Assembly (NCBI GenBank): GCA_020719045.1
Contig: DYQY01000004.1
Coordinates: forward strand, 62,001-126,000
Length of the DNA: 64,000 bases
Source: Candidatus Termititenax sp.
Lineage (GTDB): Bacteria; Margulisbacteria; Riflemargulisbacteria; GWF2-35-9; DYQY01
Direction: 5' to 3'
The notes below the pieces were generated by a model. It was given only the letters and a program-made list of their open reading frames with translations. It was not told where the DNA came from and searched no databases. This document shows positions 43,450-54,900 of this stretch, one piece after another (the stretch's first letter is position 1; each line of letters opens with the position of its first letter). A program made the translations under genes and the position numbers.

Positions 43450-43484
43450 ACGAATAGTGAATGGTGAAAAGTGAATAGAAAAAA
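43450..43484 (+). repeat. Heptanucleotide tandem repeat, about 4 units, downstream of rpsT
   Basis: Units ACGAATA, GTGAATG, GTGAAAA, GTGAATA. On the other strand these read TATTCAC, TTTTCAC, CATTCAC, which match the NNTTNAC units before queD and smpB. It is inserted between the rpsT stop and its terminator. Confidence 0.75.
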
Positions 43485-43487
43485 ATT

Positions 43488-43513
43488 AAAAGGCCTCTAA
43501 TGAAGTCTTTTTT
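43488..43513. terminator. Intrinsic terminator between rpsT and the WYL gene
   Basis: AAAAGGCCTC, a TAAT loop, GAAGTCTTTT, with a T-run on the rpsT side and an A/T-rich run on the other. Nine of ten stem pairs form (one G-T, one mismatch). The WYL stop codon lies at its edge. Confidence 0.7.
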
Positions 43514-44450
43514 AATACATGCCAATCATATTTAATAAATCTTTTCTCATCCTTCGCCTAATCTCTATTGGCTCAAGAATCTCAGCTTGCGCACCAAACG
43601 ACAAAAGCCAACGATAAGTTCCTTCTGTATCATTTGAAGTAAAGCTTAATAATGCCCTACCTTTATCATCTATCATTATCTCCGAAGATTGACCAAAGAC
43701 TTTCTCTGACACAATACCAGATAACTCTTTAGCAAACCTAACGACAACTTTAAGTTTTTGCTGTGAAATATTTTCTGAAACTGTATTATTTTGAACCACA
43801 GCAAATCCTGTCTTTAACACTCGTAACTCTACGATTTTATCTAATGCATATTTTGCTTCTTCATTTTTTTCATTCAAGGCAATCAAGAACCATTCACCAA
43901 AAATAAATGTAAGCCTTAATGGTTTAACGCTTAACTTTACAGACTTCTTGTTTGAAAGATGTGCTAAATGAACAATACTTAGAATCTTTCTATCTTCTAT
44001 GGCAGAAGCAATAGTGCGTAACCTAGCAAAATATCTCTTATCCACATCAATCTTGTCAGCAAGCTTTAAATCCATAGAAAATGTAGAAGAACTCAAGTCA
44101 ACTTTATCATCTAAAATAGAAGAGAATTTCTTAAAAGCCGACTCAATGATTGTGTAATAAGGGGTATCTTTATAGTTCTCAAGCACAACTCTACCAAGCA
44201 ACAAGGAAACAATATCACCCTCGGTTAAGGAAATATCCTCAAGCTTAAATTCCTTACTATAATAATACCCATTCTTGCTCTTGGAGTACCTTAACGGTGC
44301 GCTAAAAGATTTCTTCATAAAATCAATATCTCTTAAGATTGTTCTGTCGGATACATTAAAAAAATGTTGCAATGTCTGACAGTTCGGAAAAGTATTCGCC
44401 CTTACAAGTTTATCTATTTCTAATATTCTAAGGTAAGATTCATTAACCAT
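43512..44450 (-). CDS. WYL-domain transcriptional regulator
   Basis: An N-terminal helix-turn-helix (about 20-60, V-S-D-R-T-I-L-R-D-I-D-F) is followed by a WYL domain (about 145-220, with L-T-F-I-F-G-E-W-F-L-I-A-L-N in place of the usual W-Y-L) and a WCX-like C-terminus ending in a basic helix. Such proteins usually sense nucleic acids or stress ligands. The 312-aa length is typical. The last base of the lptD-like stop is shared with its start. The target genes are unknown. Confidence 0.9.
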   Translation of the reverse strand: MVNESYLRILEIDKLVRANTFPNCQTLQHFFNVSDRTILRDIDFMKKSFSAPLRYSKSKNGYYYSKEFKLEDISLTEGDIVSLLLGRVVLENYKDTPYYTIIESAFKKFSSILDDKVDLSSSTFSMDLKLADKIDVDKRYFARLRTIASAIEDRKILSIVHLAHLSNKKSVKLSVKPLRLTFIFGEWFLIALNEKNEEAKYALDKIVELRVLKTGFAVVQNNTVSENISQQKLKVVVRFAKELSGIVSEKVFGQSSEIMIDDKGRALLSFTSNDTEGTYRWLLSFGAQAEILEPIEIRRRMRKDLLNMIGMY

Positions 44451-45952
44451 TACATCTTAAATACTACACTAAACTGATTCCTAATGTCATCATATGAGAA
44501 ACTAAAATCTAAACAATTATAAAATGGTAACCGAAAAGTATACTTTCTCTGATAATAATCACCAGACCATTTCTTTCTGGCATCAAACTCAAACAGAAAA
44601 TAAGGCAACTTTGCTTTCATTCCATACAATAAATTATTTTCCCTACTAATTTCATATAAATCATGACTAAACGGTGAAGAACCGTCAAAAAACAACATGA
44701 ACTCTGAACCTACATGAAAATCAAAAATAGAATATGGAACTGTAATCTTAACAGTATCCCATATCCTTGAGTGACTCCTATCACTATAATAACTTGATAG
44801 TCCAGCAAGCTCGTTACCAACACCAAACACTCCAAAACCTAAGTTAGTAAGCACCTTGGCTTCAACCTGCCTTCTCCAGTCAGAGGTTACAACTCCTGTG
44901 CTATATGTTAGCTCGTTTAAGTATGCATACTCATAACTTGCTTTTAAGGTGTTATTTGAATCTAATTTCGAAACACTCTCAATCGTAATCCTTGGAACCT
45001 GATCAACAAACCAATTATTTATAAGCTCCTTTTGATACCACTTAACTTTAATCTTTAAACTATCAGACAAAAGTTTATCTTTATCAAAAAGATACCAAAA
45101 CAAATAACCACTTTTTTCTTCTGTTTGGAAAAAATCGTATGAATACTCTGCTCCACCTTGAAGTAACTTTGGATTATAGTAAAAAGAAGCGTTAAGTAAA
45201 TTTTTAGGCCCCAATATAACAAAATGGTCTACCCCTACTTTAGGACCAAGCTTCTCCAAATATCCTAAAAATAAAGACCCACTATTCATGCTATCCATAT
45301 AGTAAGGTATTCGTTCTTTAACATAATTACCTTCTGCTTCATTACTTCCAATCTCAGGAATAAACTCACTAACCTTGTTATACTGATGTCCTCCCATAAA
45401 ATAAGCTGGCAAATAAAAAATAGGAATATTGTAAATATAAAAAATAGAATTAAAAACCACCATAAAGCCAAGCTTAGGATACATTACCATCTGTCCACTG
45501 GAAATATAAAAAACAGGAGGATCACCATCGCAAGCAGTGACTCTTACATTATCTAGATGATACTCATTCTTTACAGTACGAAGCTTCTCTCCTTTAATGT
45601 TATATTTCTCAAAAAACATTAAAACATTATTGGCAGTAAGCATCTTTGTCTTATTATTTAGCTCAAGGTTCTTTCCTTGTATCTCTTGCCCATTATACAG
45701 TATTGAAAAATCATTATAAAAATTAAAAACATCTTTATCTATAGAGTATTCTACTAAGTCGCTATTAAACTTATATACAAAGCTACTAATTTGTACGTTT
45801 TTAGAAAGGATTAATATCTGCTCATCTGCACTTAGTCTGAAAGCATCAGCAGTAACATAAACAGCATTTTCATTAACAGTATCTATTACCTGACTACAAA
45901 AACTAATCACTGAAAATAACAGAACAATAACTAGCTTTAACTTACTGCTCAT
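44450..45952 (-). CDS. lptD: OstA/LptD-like outer-membrane protein
   Basis: A signal peptide (about 1-20) is followed by an OstA-like periplasmic region (about 30-130, V-Y-V-T-A-D-A-F-R-L onward). Then the family block V-T-A-C-D-G-D-P-P near 138 and I-P-I-F-Y-L-P-A-Y near 175 lead into a beta-strand-rich C-terminal barrel. LptD inserts lipopolysaccharide in the outer membrane. At 500 aa it is much shorter than E. coli LptD (about 780), so a reduced barrel or another lipid substrate is possible. It overlaps dnaB by 11 bp. Confidence 0.75.
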   Translation of the reverse strand: MSSKLKLVIVLLFSVISFCSQVIDTVNENAVYVTADAFRLSADEQILILSKNVQISSFVYKFNSDLVEYSIDKDVFNFYNDFSILYNGQEIQGKNLELNNKTKMLTANNVLMFFEKYNIKGEKLRTVKNEYHLDNVRVTACDGDPPVFYISSGQMVMYPKLGFMVVFNSIFYIYNIPIFYLPAYFMGGHQYNKVSEFIPEIGSNEAEGNYVKERIPYYMDSMNSGSLFLGYLEKLGPKVGVDHFVILGPKNLLNASFYYNPKLLQGGAEYSYDFFQTEEKSGYLFWYLFDKDKLLSDSLKIKVKWYQKELINNWFVDQVPRITIESVSKLDSNNTLKASYEYAYLNELTYSTGVVTSDWRRQVEAKVLTNLGFGVFGVGNELAGLSSYYSDRSHSRIWDTVKITVPYSIFDFHVGSEFMLFFDGSSPFSHDLYEISRENNLLYGMKAKLPYFLFEFDARKKWSGDYYQRKYTFRLPFYNCLDFSFSYDDIRNQFSVVFKM

Positions 45953-47288
45953 CAGCCGTTGTCTCTTTAGACCTAAACTTAGTGATATCTTTTTGAAATA
46001 CTAACTGACATTTACCTGTAGGACCGTTTCTATGCTTTGCAATAATAATGTCCGTTAAACTGTTTGGTCCAGCATTCTGATGGTCATAAAAATCTTCTCT
46101 ATGAATAAATACGACTAAGTCAGCGGTCTGCTCGATTTCTCCAGACTCTCTCAAATCGCTTAATTTAGGAGTTTTATCATTTCTCTGCTCAATGGATCTA
46201 CTAAGCTGAGAAAGTGCCATTACTGGAACTTTAAGCTCTCTTGCAATTGCTTTCACTTGCCGTGCTATCTCTGATATCTCCTGAGTTCTATTTTCCGAAT
46301 TCTTCTTACTACCATGCATTAACTGAAGGTAGTCAATAACAACCAAATCTAAGCCTCTCTCCGCTTGTATTCTTCTTGCCTTAGCTCTTATCTCTAACGC
46401 TGTCATAGATGGCGAATCATCAATATATATCTTTGCTTCATCTAATTTCCCTAAAGAACGCATCAGTTTCTTCCAATCATTATCCTGAAGGTTCCCTGTT
46501 TTAAGCTTATTAGAGTCTATCTGAGCGTGGGCACATAACATACGACTTACAAGCGACTCTTTAGACATTTCTAAACTGAATATTCCAACGCTCTTGCCTT
46601 GCTTAACAGCTGCATCCATCACAAAGTTTAATGCTAGTGCTGTTTTTCCCATACTTGGTCTTGCAGCTAAAATTATCAAATCCGAAGGCTGGAAACCAGA
46701 AGTAATTCTATCTAAATCAACAAAACCTGAAGATAATCCTAAAAGACTAATCTCATTATTATACATAGCCTCTATCTCATCCATTACTGTTCCTAGGATA
46801 TTCCCAATGTGAGTAAAGCCCTTTTTCATCCTCTTATCAGCAACCTTGAATATCTGCTGTTCTGCGGAGTCCAAAATATCACTAACCTCTAAAGATTCAG
46901 AAAAAGCCTGCTCAACTATGTTTGAACCAGTTGTAATTAGGTTTCTAAGTACTGCCTTTTCCTCAACAATCTTTGCATAATATTCAATATTTGCTGATGT
47001 ACTAACCACATCAACCAAATCTGTTAAGTAAGTCATTCCCCCTACACGTTCTAAATCATTACTAGTTCTTAGCTTTTCACTTAGGGTAACTAAATCTACT
47101 GGTTCTGCTTTAGTAATCAAATCTATCATTGTTTGATAGATTATTTGGTGAGCATTCTTGTAAAAATAATCAGGCATTAGTATCTCTAACACTCTTTGGA
47201 TTGCTTCTGAATCTATTAATATTGCCCCTAAAACTGACTGTTCAGCATCAATATTCTGCGGTGGTATCTTTTTTTCTAGTTCTGCCAT
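45942..47288 (-). CDS. dnaB: Replicative DNA helicase
   Basis: Hexameric fork helicase loaded by DnaC/DnaI-type proteins and contacted by primase. The N-terminal helical domain (about 10-110) is followed by the RecA-like core: Walker A R-P-S-M-G-K-T-A-L near 210, Walker B L-V-V-I-D-Y-L-Q-L-M near 315, and the S-R-S-I-E-Q-R and A-K-H-R-N-G-P-T-G motifs. At 448 aa it is normal and has no intein. GGAGG precedes the ATG. primase (dnaG) is in the same window. Confidence 0.97.
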   Translation of the reverse strand: MAELEKKIPPQNIDAEQSVLGAILIDSEAIQRVLEILMPDYFYKNAHQIIYQTMIDLITKAEPVDLVTLSEKLRTSNDLERVGGMTYLTDLVDVVSTSANIEYYAKIVEEKAVLRNLITTGSNIVEQAFSESLEVSDILDSAEQQIFKVADKRMKKGFTHIGNILGTVMDEIEAMYNNEISLLGLSSGFVDLDRITSGFQPSDLIILAARPSMGKTALALNFVMDAAVKQGKSVGIFSLEMSKESLVSRMLCAHAQIDSNKLKTGNLQDNDWKKLMRSLGKLDEAKIYIDDSPSMTALEIRAKARRIQAERGLDLVVIDYLQLMHGSKKNSENRTQEISEIARQVKAIARELKVPVMALSQLSRSIEQRNDKTPKLSDLRESGEIEQTADLVVFIHREDFYDHQNAGPNSLTDIIIAKHRNGPTGKCQLVFQKDITKFRSKETTADEQ

Positions 47289-47332
47289 CTATTCCTCCGA
47301 TAAAGTTATTATACCTAAGTAACGGGTTTTGT

Positions 47333-48151
47333 TTAAGTCGCTTTAATGAAATATCTCTTTAGCTGGTCTGTATGAATCTCTATTTTATCTCCAACAGGAT
47401 GATTCTTTAGTTTATTCTTAACTGTTTTAACTGCCAATTCTGAACTATTACAATCACGACTAATATGAGCTAAAAACACATGTTTGGTTCTACTAACATC
47501 TACTAACTCGTATAAATAATCAGCAGTTTGCTCATTTGATAAGTGCCCTTGGTCGCTAATAATTCTATTCTTTAAAAAAAATGGTCTATCAGATGAGGCC
47601 TGCATATCTATATCGTAATTTGCTTCTATAAAATACACATCATTGTTACTGTGAAACTTCTTCATGTTGTCAGTTAAATGACCAAGGTCAGTCATAAACG
47701 ACATCCTATGTCCATTTGATTCAAAAACAAAACCAATATGCTCACCAGTATCATCATATCCTTCACCTTTACCAATATGAGGAAGTCGACAATAACTAAC
47801 TTTCAAATCAACAATAGTTTCTTCTTTAATGCCGTTCATCACTTTAATTCTGTTATCGAATTTTGATAAACCAGGATATTTCTTCATTAATACTGTCTTA
47901 GTAGCAGCTCTGGTATAAACATCCGCATTATGATTCTTCATGAAAACTAGAAGTCCCTGAACATGGTCAGCATGAGCGTGTGTTATATATACCCTATCAA
48001 TATCTTCAATCTTAACTTTAAAAAGGTTTAGACTATCTACAATTTTTTTATAAGAAACACCTACATCAACTAAGACTTTCACATTGGCTGTTTCAACTAA
48101 GGTACAATTTCCAGAACTACCACTAAATAAAGGAATATAAGAAAAAATAAT
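47333..48151 (-). CDS. WalJ/YycJ-like MBL-fold hydrolase with apparent ATT start
   Basis: Metallo-beta-lactamase-fold protein of the YycJ/WalJ group, metal-dependent nucleases or phosphodiesterases tied to DNA repair and cell-wall signalling. The metal motif is T-H-A-H-A-D-H-V. The first ATG/GTG/TTG in frame is the GTG at 48082, but that would delete the conserved N-terminal S-G-S-S-G-N-C-T-L-V-E-T. The frame stays open upstream to a TGA at 48155. Only ATT codons (48151 or 48148) fit, and AGGAAAGG lies 6-9 nt before them. The stop of the upstream gene overlaps, so re-initiation at ATT is plausible. An indel error in the assembly is the alternative. Confidence 0.75.
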   Translation of the reverse strand: MIFSYIPLFSGSSGNCTLVETANVKVLVDVGVSYKKIVDSLNLFKVKIEDIDRVYITHAHADHVQGLLVFMKNHNADVYTRAATKTVLMKKYPGLSKFDNRIKVMNGIKEETIVDLKVSYCRLPHIGKGEGYDDTGEHIGFVFESNGHRMSFMTDLGHLTDNMKKFHSNNDVYFIEANYDIDMQASSDRPFFLKNRIISDQGHLSNEQTADYLYELVDVSRTKHVFLAHISRDCNSSELAVKTVKNKLKNHPVGDKIEIHTDQLKRYFIKAT

Positions 48152-48933
48152 TAATCACCTTTCCTAACATAAAACTTTTGAATACCAGTAAAAGTTTCTC
48201 CTGGAGATAATCTTGTCATTGGCCAAACTAATTCAGCTTCCAAATAAGTATCATTTTTGTAAACTTCAATATTACACCTATGAGGGAACTCTGTTTGCAA
48301 TTGCTTTTCAGATAAAATAATTTCTTTAATTAAGGTTAGCTTTCCTAAGCTACACTCAAGAACATTATCATCAGAAATTGCACCTAATTTAAAATCTAAT
48401 CCTTGCTTAGGTGTTACAGTATATTTATTATTAATACTTAAGTTATTTGTTGCAACCAAACTATCCAGCGTTATGTTTTCTGGGTAATCAAACACCTTAA
48501 CTTCTGTTGCACTGAAAGTAACTGACAACTCATGAACTGGCAGTTGTGAAATATTCCACAAACCCCACTCAACAGGACTAGAAGATGTATTAGAAAAAGA
48601 ATTTTCTACAATTAACTCTTCATCAATAAAATAAATGGTTCTAGACAAAACAATACCATTCCAAGAAGGAGAAGTAATTTCTAACTTTATATCTGTCTTG
48701 GAGAAACTCCATGCCAAGCTATCAAACTCTTTAACTGGTGGCCATCCGCCCCATTTTGCCTGAGGAGCCAACCAAAGAAAATCGCCACCATAGTTAGTCC
48801 ATCCACTATCTGTAGGCTTATTTGATGAATAAAATAACGGAATATCTTGATAGTATACCTGCTCTATCCTTCCACCATGTGTAGGATTCACAACAACTTT
48901 CAATTTACCTTTTTCTAAGAAAAGCTGACTCAC
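48151..48933 (-). CDS. Galactose-mutarotase-like fold protein (DUF4380-like)
   Basis: A 260-aa all-beta-looking protein. The N-terminus N-P-T-H-G-G-R-I-E-Q-V-Y is the start pattern of aldose-epimerase-like domains, and W-L-A-P-Q-A-K-W-G-G-W-P-P resembles DUF4380 proteins; there is no signal peptide. It would bind or process a sugar end. It begins (GTG) immediately after the stop of the GH8 gene with no gap, so the two are linked. Whether it is catalytic is unknown; canonical mutarotase His/Glu residues were not identified with certainty. Confidence 0.65.
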   Translation of the reverse strand: MSQLFLEKGKLKVVVNPTHGGRIEQVYYQDIPLFYSSNKPTDSGWTNYGGDFLWLAPQAKWGGWPPVKEFDSLAWSFSKTDIKLEITSPSWNGIVLSRTIYFIDEELIVENSFSNTSSSPVEWGLWNISQLPVHELSVTFSATEVKVFDYPENITLDSLVATNNLSINNKYTVTPKQGLDFKLGAISDDNVLECSLGKLTLIKEIILSEKQLQTEFPHRCNIEVYKNDTYLEAELVWPMTRLSPGETFTGIQKFYVRKGD

Positions 48934-51900
48934 TTACTTATATTTACGGTTCTTTTTATCTTTTCTACGCTTATAAAGATAAAAAACAACTGCAGTAAGA
49001 ATAATAAGTAAAACAATCCATTTCCATGGAATACCAAAACCTTTTTGTAGTGATGAGTACATCTTAGGATCAAAATCCAGTAATGAAACTATTAAGAATT
49101 TTCTAGTCTTATTTTTCTCATCATATTCAACTACAACACTATCCTTAACTTTTACAGGAGCTAATGTCATTGGACTATACACTGTTCCTAAATCAACCAT
49201 CCCTCTGTATCTGCCTGAATGATTTGTTGTTTCAGTTAATCTTACCTTCACTGGATAGTAGTTATCACCAAGAGGATAAACTAAAACTTTTGAATCAAAA
49301 ATATCTAACTTAGTAGGATCTGCATCTTTTCCTAATACCTCAACATATACTTTCTTGAACTGAATATTATCATCCTTACCAATCTCTGCTACGTAACCTG
49401 GATCATGGAATAACTTAACTGTTTGAACTAGGGTTGGACGCTTCTTCCCAACTCGATAGTTTTTGTTCTTTAAGTATACTTTATTAATCTTACATGTTTT
49501 ATCTAATTTACCAGCACTATCTATTAAGAATTGGATATTTCTAACTTTATTAAAATCAAAATCATCTGTCACATCAACATACTGTTGCTGATCAGCACTC
49601 CAACCTTTCCACCAAGACCTATCTCTAATTTTATCCTTCTGCACCAACTTCATTTCCACGTCAGAACCTAATCCTTCTGCAGCTGACCATTCATAAACTC
49701 CAGCACCTTTTTCTGAATTCCATGCTGCATATCCATTAAGTACAGCTTTATTACCTGACTCATCCTCGATATCAACCCTTAGCTCACCTGGGTTATTATC
49801 TAATTGCATTTCTACAATTAAATCTTCTTTATCTGACCAGTCAGCATAACGTCCATTAAGTCCCCAAGCTCCGAAGTATGGATAGTCATCACCACGATAT
49901 CTCTTATACACATCTAAGTGCTTCTTACCTTTTCCAGCAACTTTAAGCATATATGATTTATCAGCAGCTTCTGAACCAGCAATCCACCAAATAACTGGAT
50001 ATTTGTCATCAATACTACCATCAGCAAAATCGTCGATTATATGAATTAAGTCAAATAATCCAACTTCAAATTGGGCAGCTTTAGCTTTTTCTACAGGAGG
50101 AACAATCTTAACCTTACTTCCCCACGCAGCACCTAAAATATCCTCATCCTTATATGTATTTAAGTCAGTGCTAAATGCACCTCTATATATTCCTGTATTT
50201 GCCCCTGTTTCCTCTAAAACAACAATAATCGACTTATCGTTAACAACCGCATCATTACTATAAAGCTCTACATTAATCTTATCTCTACTGTTTTTATCTC
50301 CGTCTCTCCCTTTAACTTCTAGATAAACTTTCTGAGTTGTAATTAAATTCTTAAGCTCATACTTATACAGTTGGTCTCTGAACAATTTTACATACTCAAT
50401 ATTTTTTGGGTTGGTTCTGCCAATGTGTTTATTGCCTCTTATTAGATACATATCGTCAATCTCAACAACAGAATCAGCCTTTTCACCACCACCAATACTA
50501 AGCTCTACATTAAGAATATCTCCTAATTTAAACTTACTAGTAACATCAACATAGTTCTCTACAGTTGTATCGTATGATTTCCAGAATCTTCTATCTTTAA
50601 TAGGTCTTGTATCTATAGCCCTATCGGATACTGCTCTACCAGACTGATAATTAGAACTCCAACGATACCAACCAGGACCCTTATTATAATTGTACGGATT
50701 ATAAGAATTTAGAACTGCTGTTTGTCTATTAGAGTCCTCAATGTCAACTTGAATGTCCCCAATATTTCCTGGTAAATATATCCAAAAAACGAATTCAGTC
50801 TTATCGTTCCATTTTTTCAAATCCCCACTAAGACCCCATTTACCAAGATATGGATAATCTTTACTAAAATATGTTTTTCTTATCTGCAGTGAATTTGGTC
50901 CAGAAACACTTCTCTTATTTGAAATCATTAATTCATAAGATTTAGTTCTGCCGTATTCCTTAACAATAAAAGGAATAGTGTATGCTTTATTCCAATCGTT
51001 TGGACCTACGGAGGTTAATTGTGGATACTTTTTACCATCAATATAGTTTTCAATCTGCACAAATGTTCCATCAAGCGTAAAATCGATACCATCTTCTGCA
51101 TATTTCTCAAAAGCTGAAAATTCAACGCTCTTTGGAGTACTCTGAGCAACAGAATCACCTTGTTCAATATTGTATCTATTAATAATGTTAATATTTCCAT
51201 CACTCTTTAATGAGCCAGTAAACTTATGAGTTGTTTGGTCTGATGACCATCTTAAATACCATGTATTATTATCTTTCCAAAGGAAATAACCAAGCTTTTT
51301 TCCTGCTGGATATATAGGTCTGCCATCTGTTGGATCGATATTATCCACCCACCAAGAATCAGGATTAATACCAGCAGCAATATCATCAAAATTATCTAGA
51401 AGAATCTTTAAGTCAAACTCTCCTATTTTAAGTTGCTTCACAAAACCTTTTCTTACATCAGAAAAAACCTTGATTGTACTACCAGCACTTGCACCAATAA
51501 TCCTATGAGCAAAATCTGAATAAACACCAATCTTCAAATGTCCTCTATATATACCAGAATTTATATCAGTCTCAATAAGCTCTAAATCCATGTCCTCACA
51601 ACCTGGATGCTTATCGCTTGTCTCTATTCTTATTTTAAATCTATCTATTGTTTCTTTTGAGGCATCTTTGCCTGTTACTTGAATATATACATTGTCTTTA
51701 TTTAACAACGATTTATCGGCGATAACTTTAGTAAACTCTTTATCATTATAAAATGCTATATCAGCTATTGATTTAGGTTTATTAAAAGCATAATAATAGT
51801 TATCTTTCTTTAATGTAAGATTATCAATAATTAACTCTGAGTTGTCTTTATTTCCACCATTAATACAAAACATTATATTCTTAATGTTTGCTAGATTAAT

Positions 51901-54900
51901 CTCTTTTGTTCGCTCTACATTTCTTCCTTTGTCAAAAGACCAACCCTTCCACCAGTTTCTATACCTTATAGAAAAAGGTTGAAGTAAATTAGCATTTACG
52001 TCCACGCCGAGCAAGTTATTAGACTTCCATTTATACCAACCTGCACCCTTTTCTCTGCTCCAAGGATTATATCCATTTAAAATAACTACTGTTCCATCTT
52101 CATCCTGAATATCAACCCTTATTGTTCCAATATCATTTTTCAAATAAACATCAAATTCAAACTCGTCAAACTGAGTCCAGTCCTTATGTTCTTCATTAAA
52201 AACTACTGCTCCAGCATATGGATATCCTTTACCAATATAATTTTTATTAATCTTAAGCGCGTAATTTGAATTATAAGCAATACTACTGCTCATTTGATAT
52301 TTATAAGTTCCTGTTTCACCAATATTTCTTAACACTAATGGAGCACCAAAAGAACTTAATGCATCAACACCGATTTTAAATGCTTCAAGGTCATATACAC
52401 CGTTTCTTTTAATATCAAATATTACGTATTCTCCATCAACAGTAAAATCTATTCCATCTTGTCCATTACGTTCCTGAAAACTAAAATCTACTGACCTCTC
52501 AAGCTTTTTAAACTGATCTGTATTCTCTGTATCAGAATTACCAGCATAAGTAACCTTCCCATCAGTAAGTATCATTCCATGATAAATCTCACCATTATCT
52601 CCTGCTAGAAAACGAATATGCCACTTAGTATCTTTCCAAATATATATCCCAGCGTCTTTTCCTACATTAAATGCGGGCTTACCGGAACTTGGAAAAATCG
52701 AATCTGTCCACCAAGCCATTGGATTTGCATCGTCATATGCTCCATTTTCGAAGTCTTCTACAATCATAGGAATTACAAGCTTACCAATCATGTATGTTTT
52801 ATTTATCTTTGGTTGATGATCAATAATAACCTTAATTTCCTTACCAACAGAAGCTGCAATTACCTTACCAGCCTTACTACCATCAAGTCCTATACTGAAA
52901 CTTCCAGTGTACACACCTGTCTTATTACCAGTCTCAGCCACTTTAACAATTATAGGGTCTGCACCTTTCTGATTAGATTCCACTCGCACATAGAAGAAAT
53001 CCCTTCGTTTTGGATTTTTATCTTTTCCAACCGCTTTTACGTAAACAGTGTCAACCATTATAGGTTCGTCTTTTACTTTATAATTAAATGCAGAATCTAA
53101 ATACAAATCGAAATCAATAATGTTTGGCTTAGTATTGTCATGTGTATAAAAATTCTTAATCATTCCAGCAAAATGTGCTAAACCAAACCAAGCCCATGTA
53201 CTACTAAAATAATCCATTTGAGCATTCCATTCAGAGTGATCAAAAACTGTCCAATAACCACCCTCTTTACTCTTACTGTACCAACCATCACCATCTTTGT
53301 ATGGAGTACCAATCTCTACACGAGAATCAACCTTTTCAGCTGGAACGTGCTTAGCTAAATTAGCTGGCGTTTCCTTTGCTAACTGATCATCAGGGATAAC
53401 ATACTGTCTTTTACTAAAACCATCTGCCTCTGGTGTTATTAATGGAGTAAGTAACTTTTCAACTATTTTAAAAGTCTTAGGGTTTGGGTCAGACAAATAG
53501 GATGACCAGAAATAAGACAAATAAACACCATACTGAGCACAATTAGCCCTTGAACTAAATGAATTTTGTACATAAGAATCATTTGGTTTTGGCTCATAAT
53601 TTGACTCATATAAAGCATAAGAACCATCATGCCAAAATACTGAAGCAATTTTCTTGGCTTCATCATAGTTAGTTGTTTTATCCCAATTTCCCCTACCGTC
53701 ATTCATTCTGTATGTTAGAAAATTGTAAGGACCTAGATTGCTGTTTTTTCTTAAATAGTCTCTTGCCCTGTCATCACTATACCAATCATAATCAACAGCT
53801 ATACGCCATAATCCTCTAAAAGCATCAGTACCAAACTCTGGCTCTCTTCTACTCTGACCGTCCCTTAATTTACCATCCTTATCAACATTAACCCAGTCTG
53901 GTAAAAGGTTTGCTTTTGCCCAACGCTGTCTTTTCTTTGTATTCTGATTATGGTTTTCACCTTTCTTATCAACCCAATCCTTAAGTGGCATTACTGACGA
54001 TTCATGAAATACCCTGTATGTTGAATCAACAACATCTTGCCAATTGTGTTCAGGATCAAAATCATCAAAGATTCTATAAGTAAAAGGTGAAAGATATCCT
54101 GGCTCAATATCCTTTATATTATCTCCACCAGCAAAGTAACGCTCTCCATTATTTATAAATGTCTCTTTTTTCCAGATATCCTTAATAATATCTCTAGCAT
54201 TCTGCTCATAGTCTAAAAACCTATCGCCCTTTTTGCTGCCCCACAGTTTATGAGCAAATATCAAACTTAACGCAATATCTTCATCTGCATCTGATGCAGC
54301 ATCATATCCATCTCTCCATGGTTCATTTGGATTATTCTCTTTGGATGGAGGTTGCCATCTATAATAGATAATTCCATCTTCCTTCACCCCATCGCCATCT
54401 CGGTCTGCTATTGTAGGTGCCCATCTCCAAGCAAACAAATTATCTTTATCAAGACCTAACTGGCTCATTGATTTCCATCCATTGTCAGGATGGTTAATAT
54501 CTTTCCAAAAATAAACATACTCTAGCTGACTATGCTGAAGGTTCTTCTTAGTCCAAGCCCACACTTTGTCGAAAGTTTTCTTGTCTTTCATCCAAATAGC
54601 TCTTAATAATGCATAAGAAGAGGATTCACTTACAACTAATAACTCAAATGGCTTTTTAGGGTCTGACCAATTAATGTCTGCAATACCGTCCCTATCAACA
54701 TCTCCAGAATCCATAAAAGCATAAGGAGCGCCATCATCACCAATCATCTTTGGGTGTGTAAACTTACCAGACCACCAATCTGCATCAAAATTTTCATGAG
54801 TAATATAATGGTTCCAAACAGACTCTAATATACCCTTGGAAGCTTTTTGATAATCAGAAATCTTACCACTTACATTTTTATTTCCAGCGCATCCTCGTAA

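Noticed and set aside
52618..53100. 160-aa frame on the plus strand
   Set aside because: Lies wholly inside the GH8 gene, in the opposite direction, without start signals.
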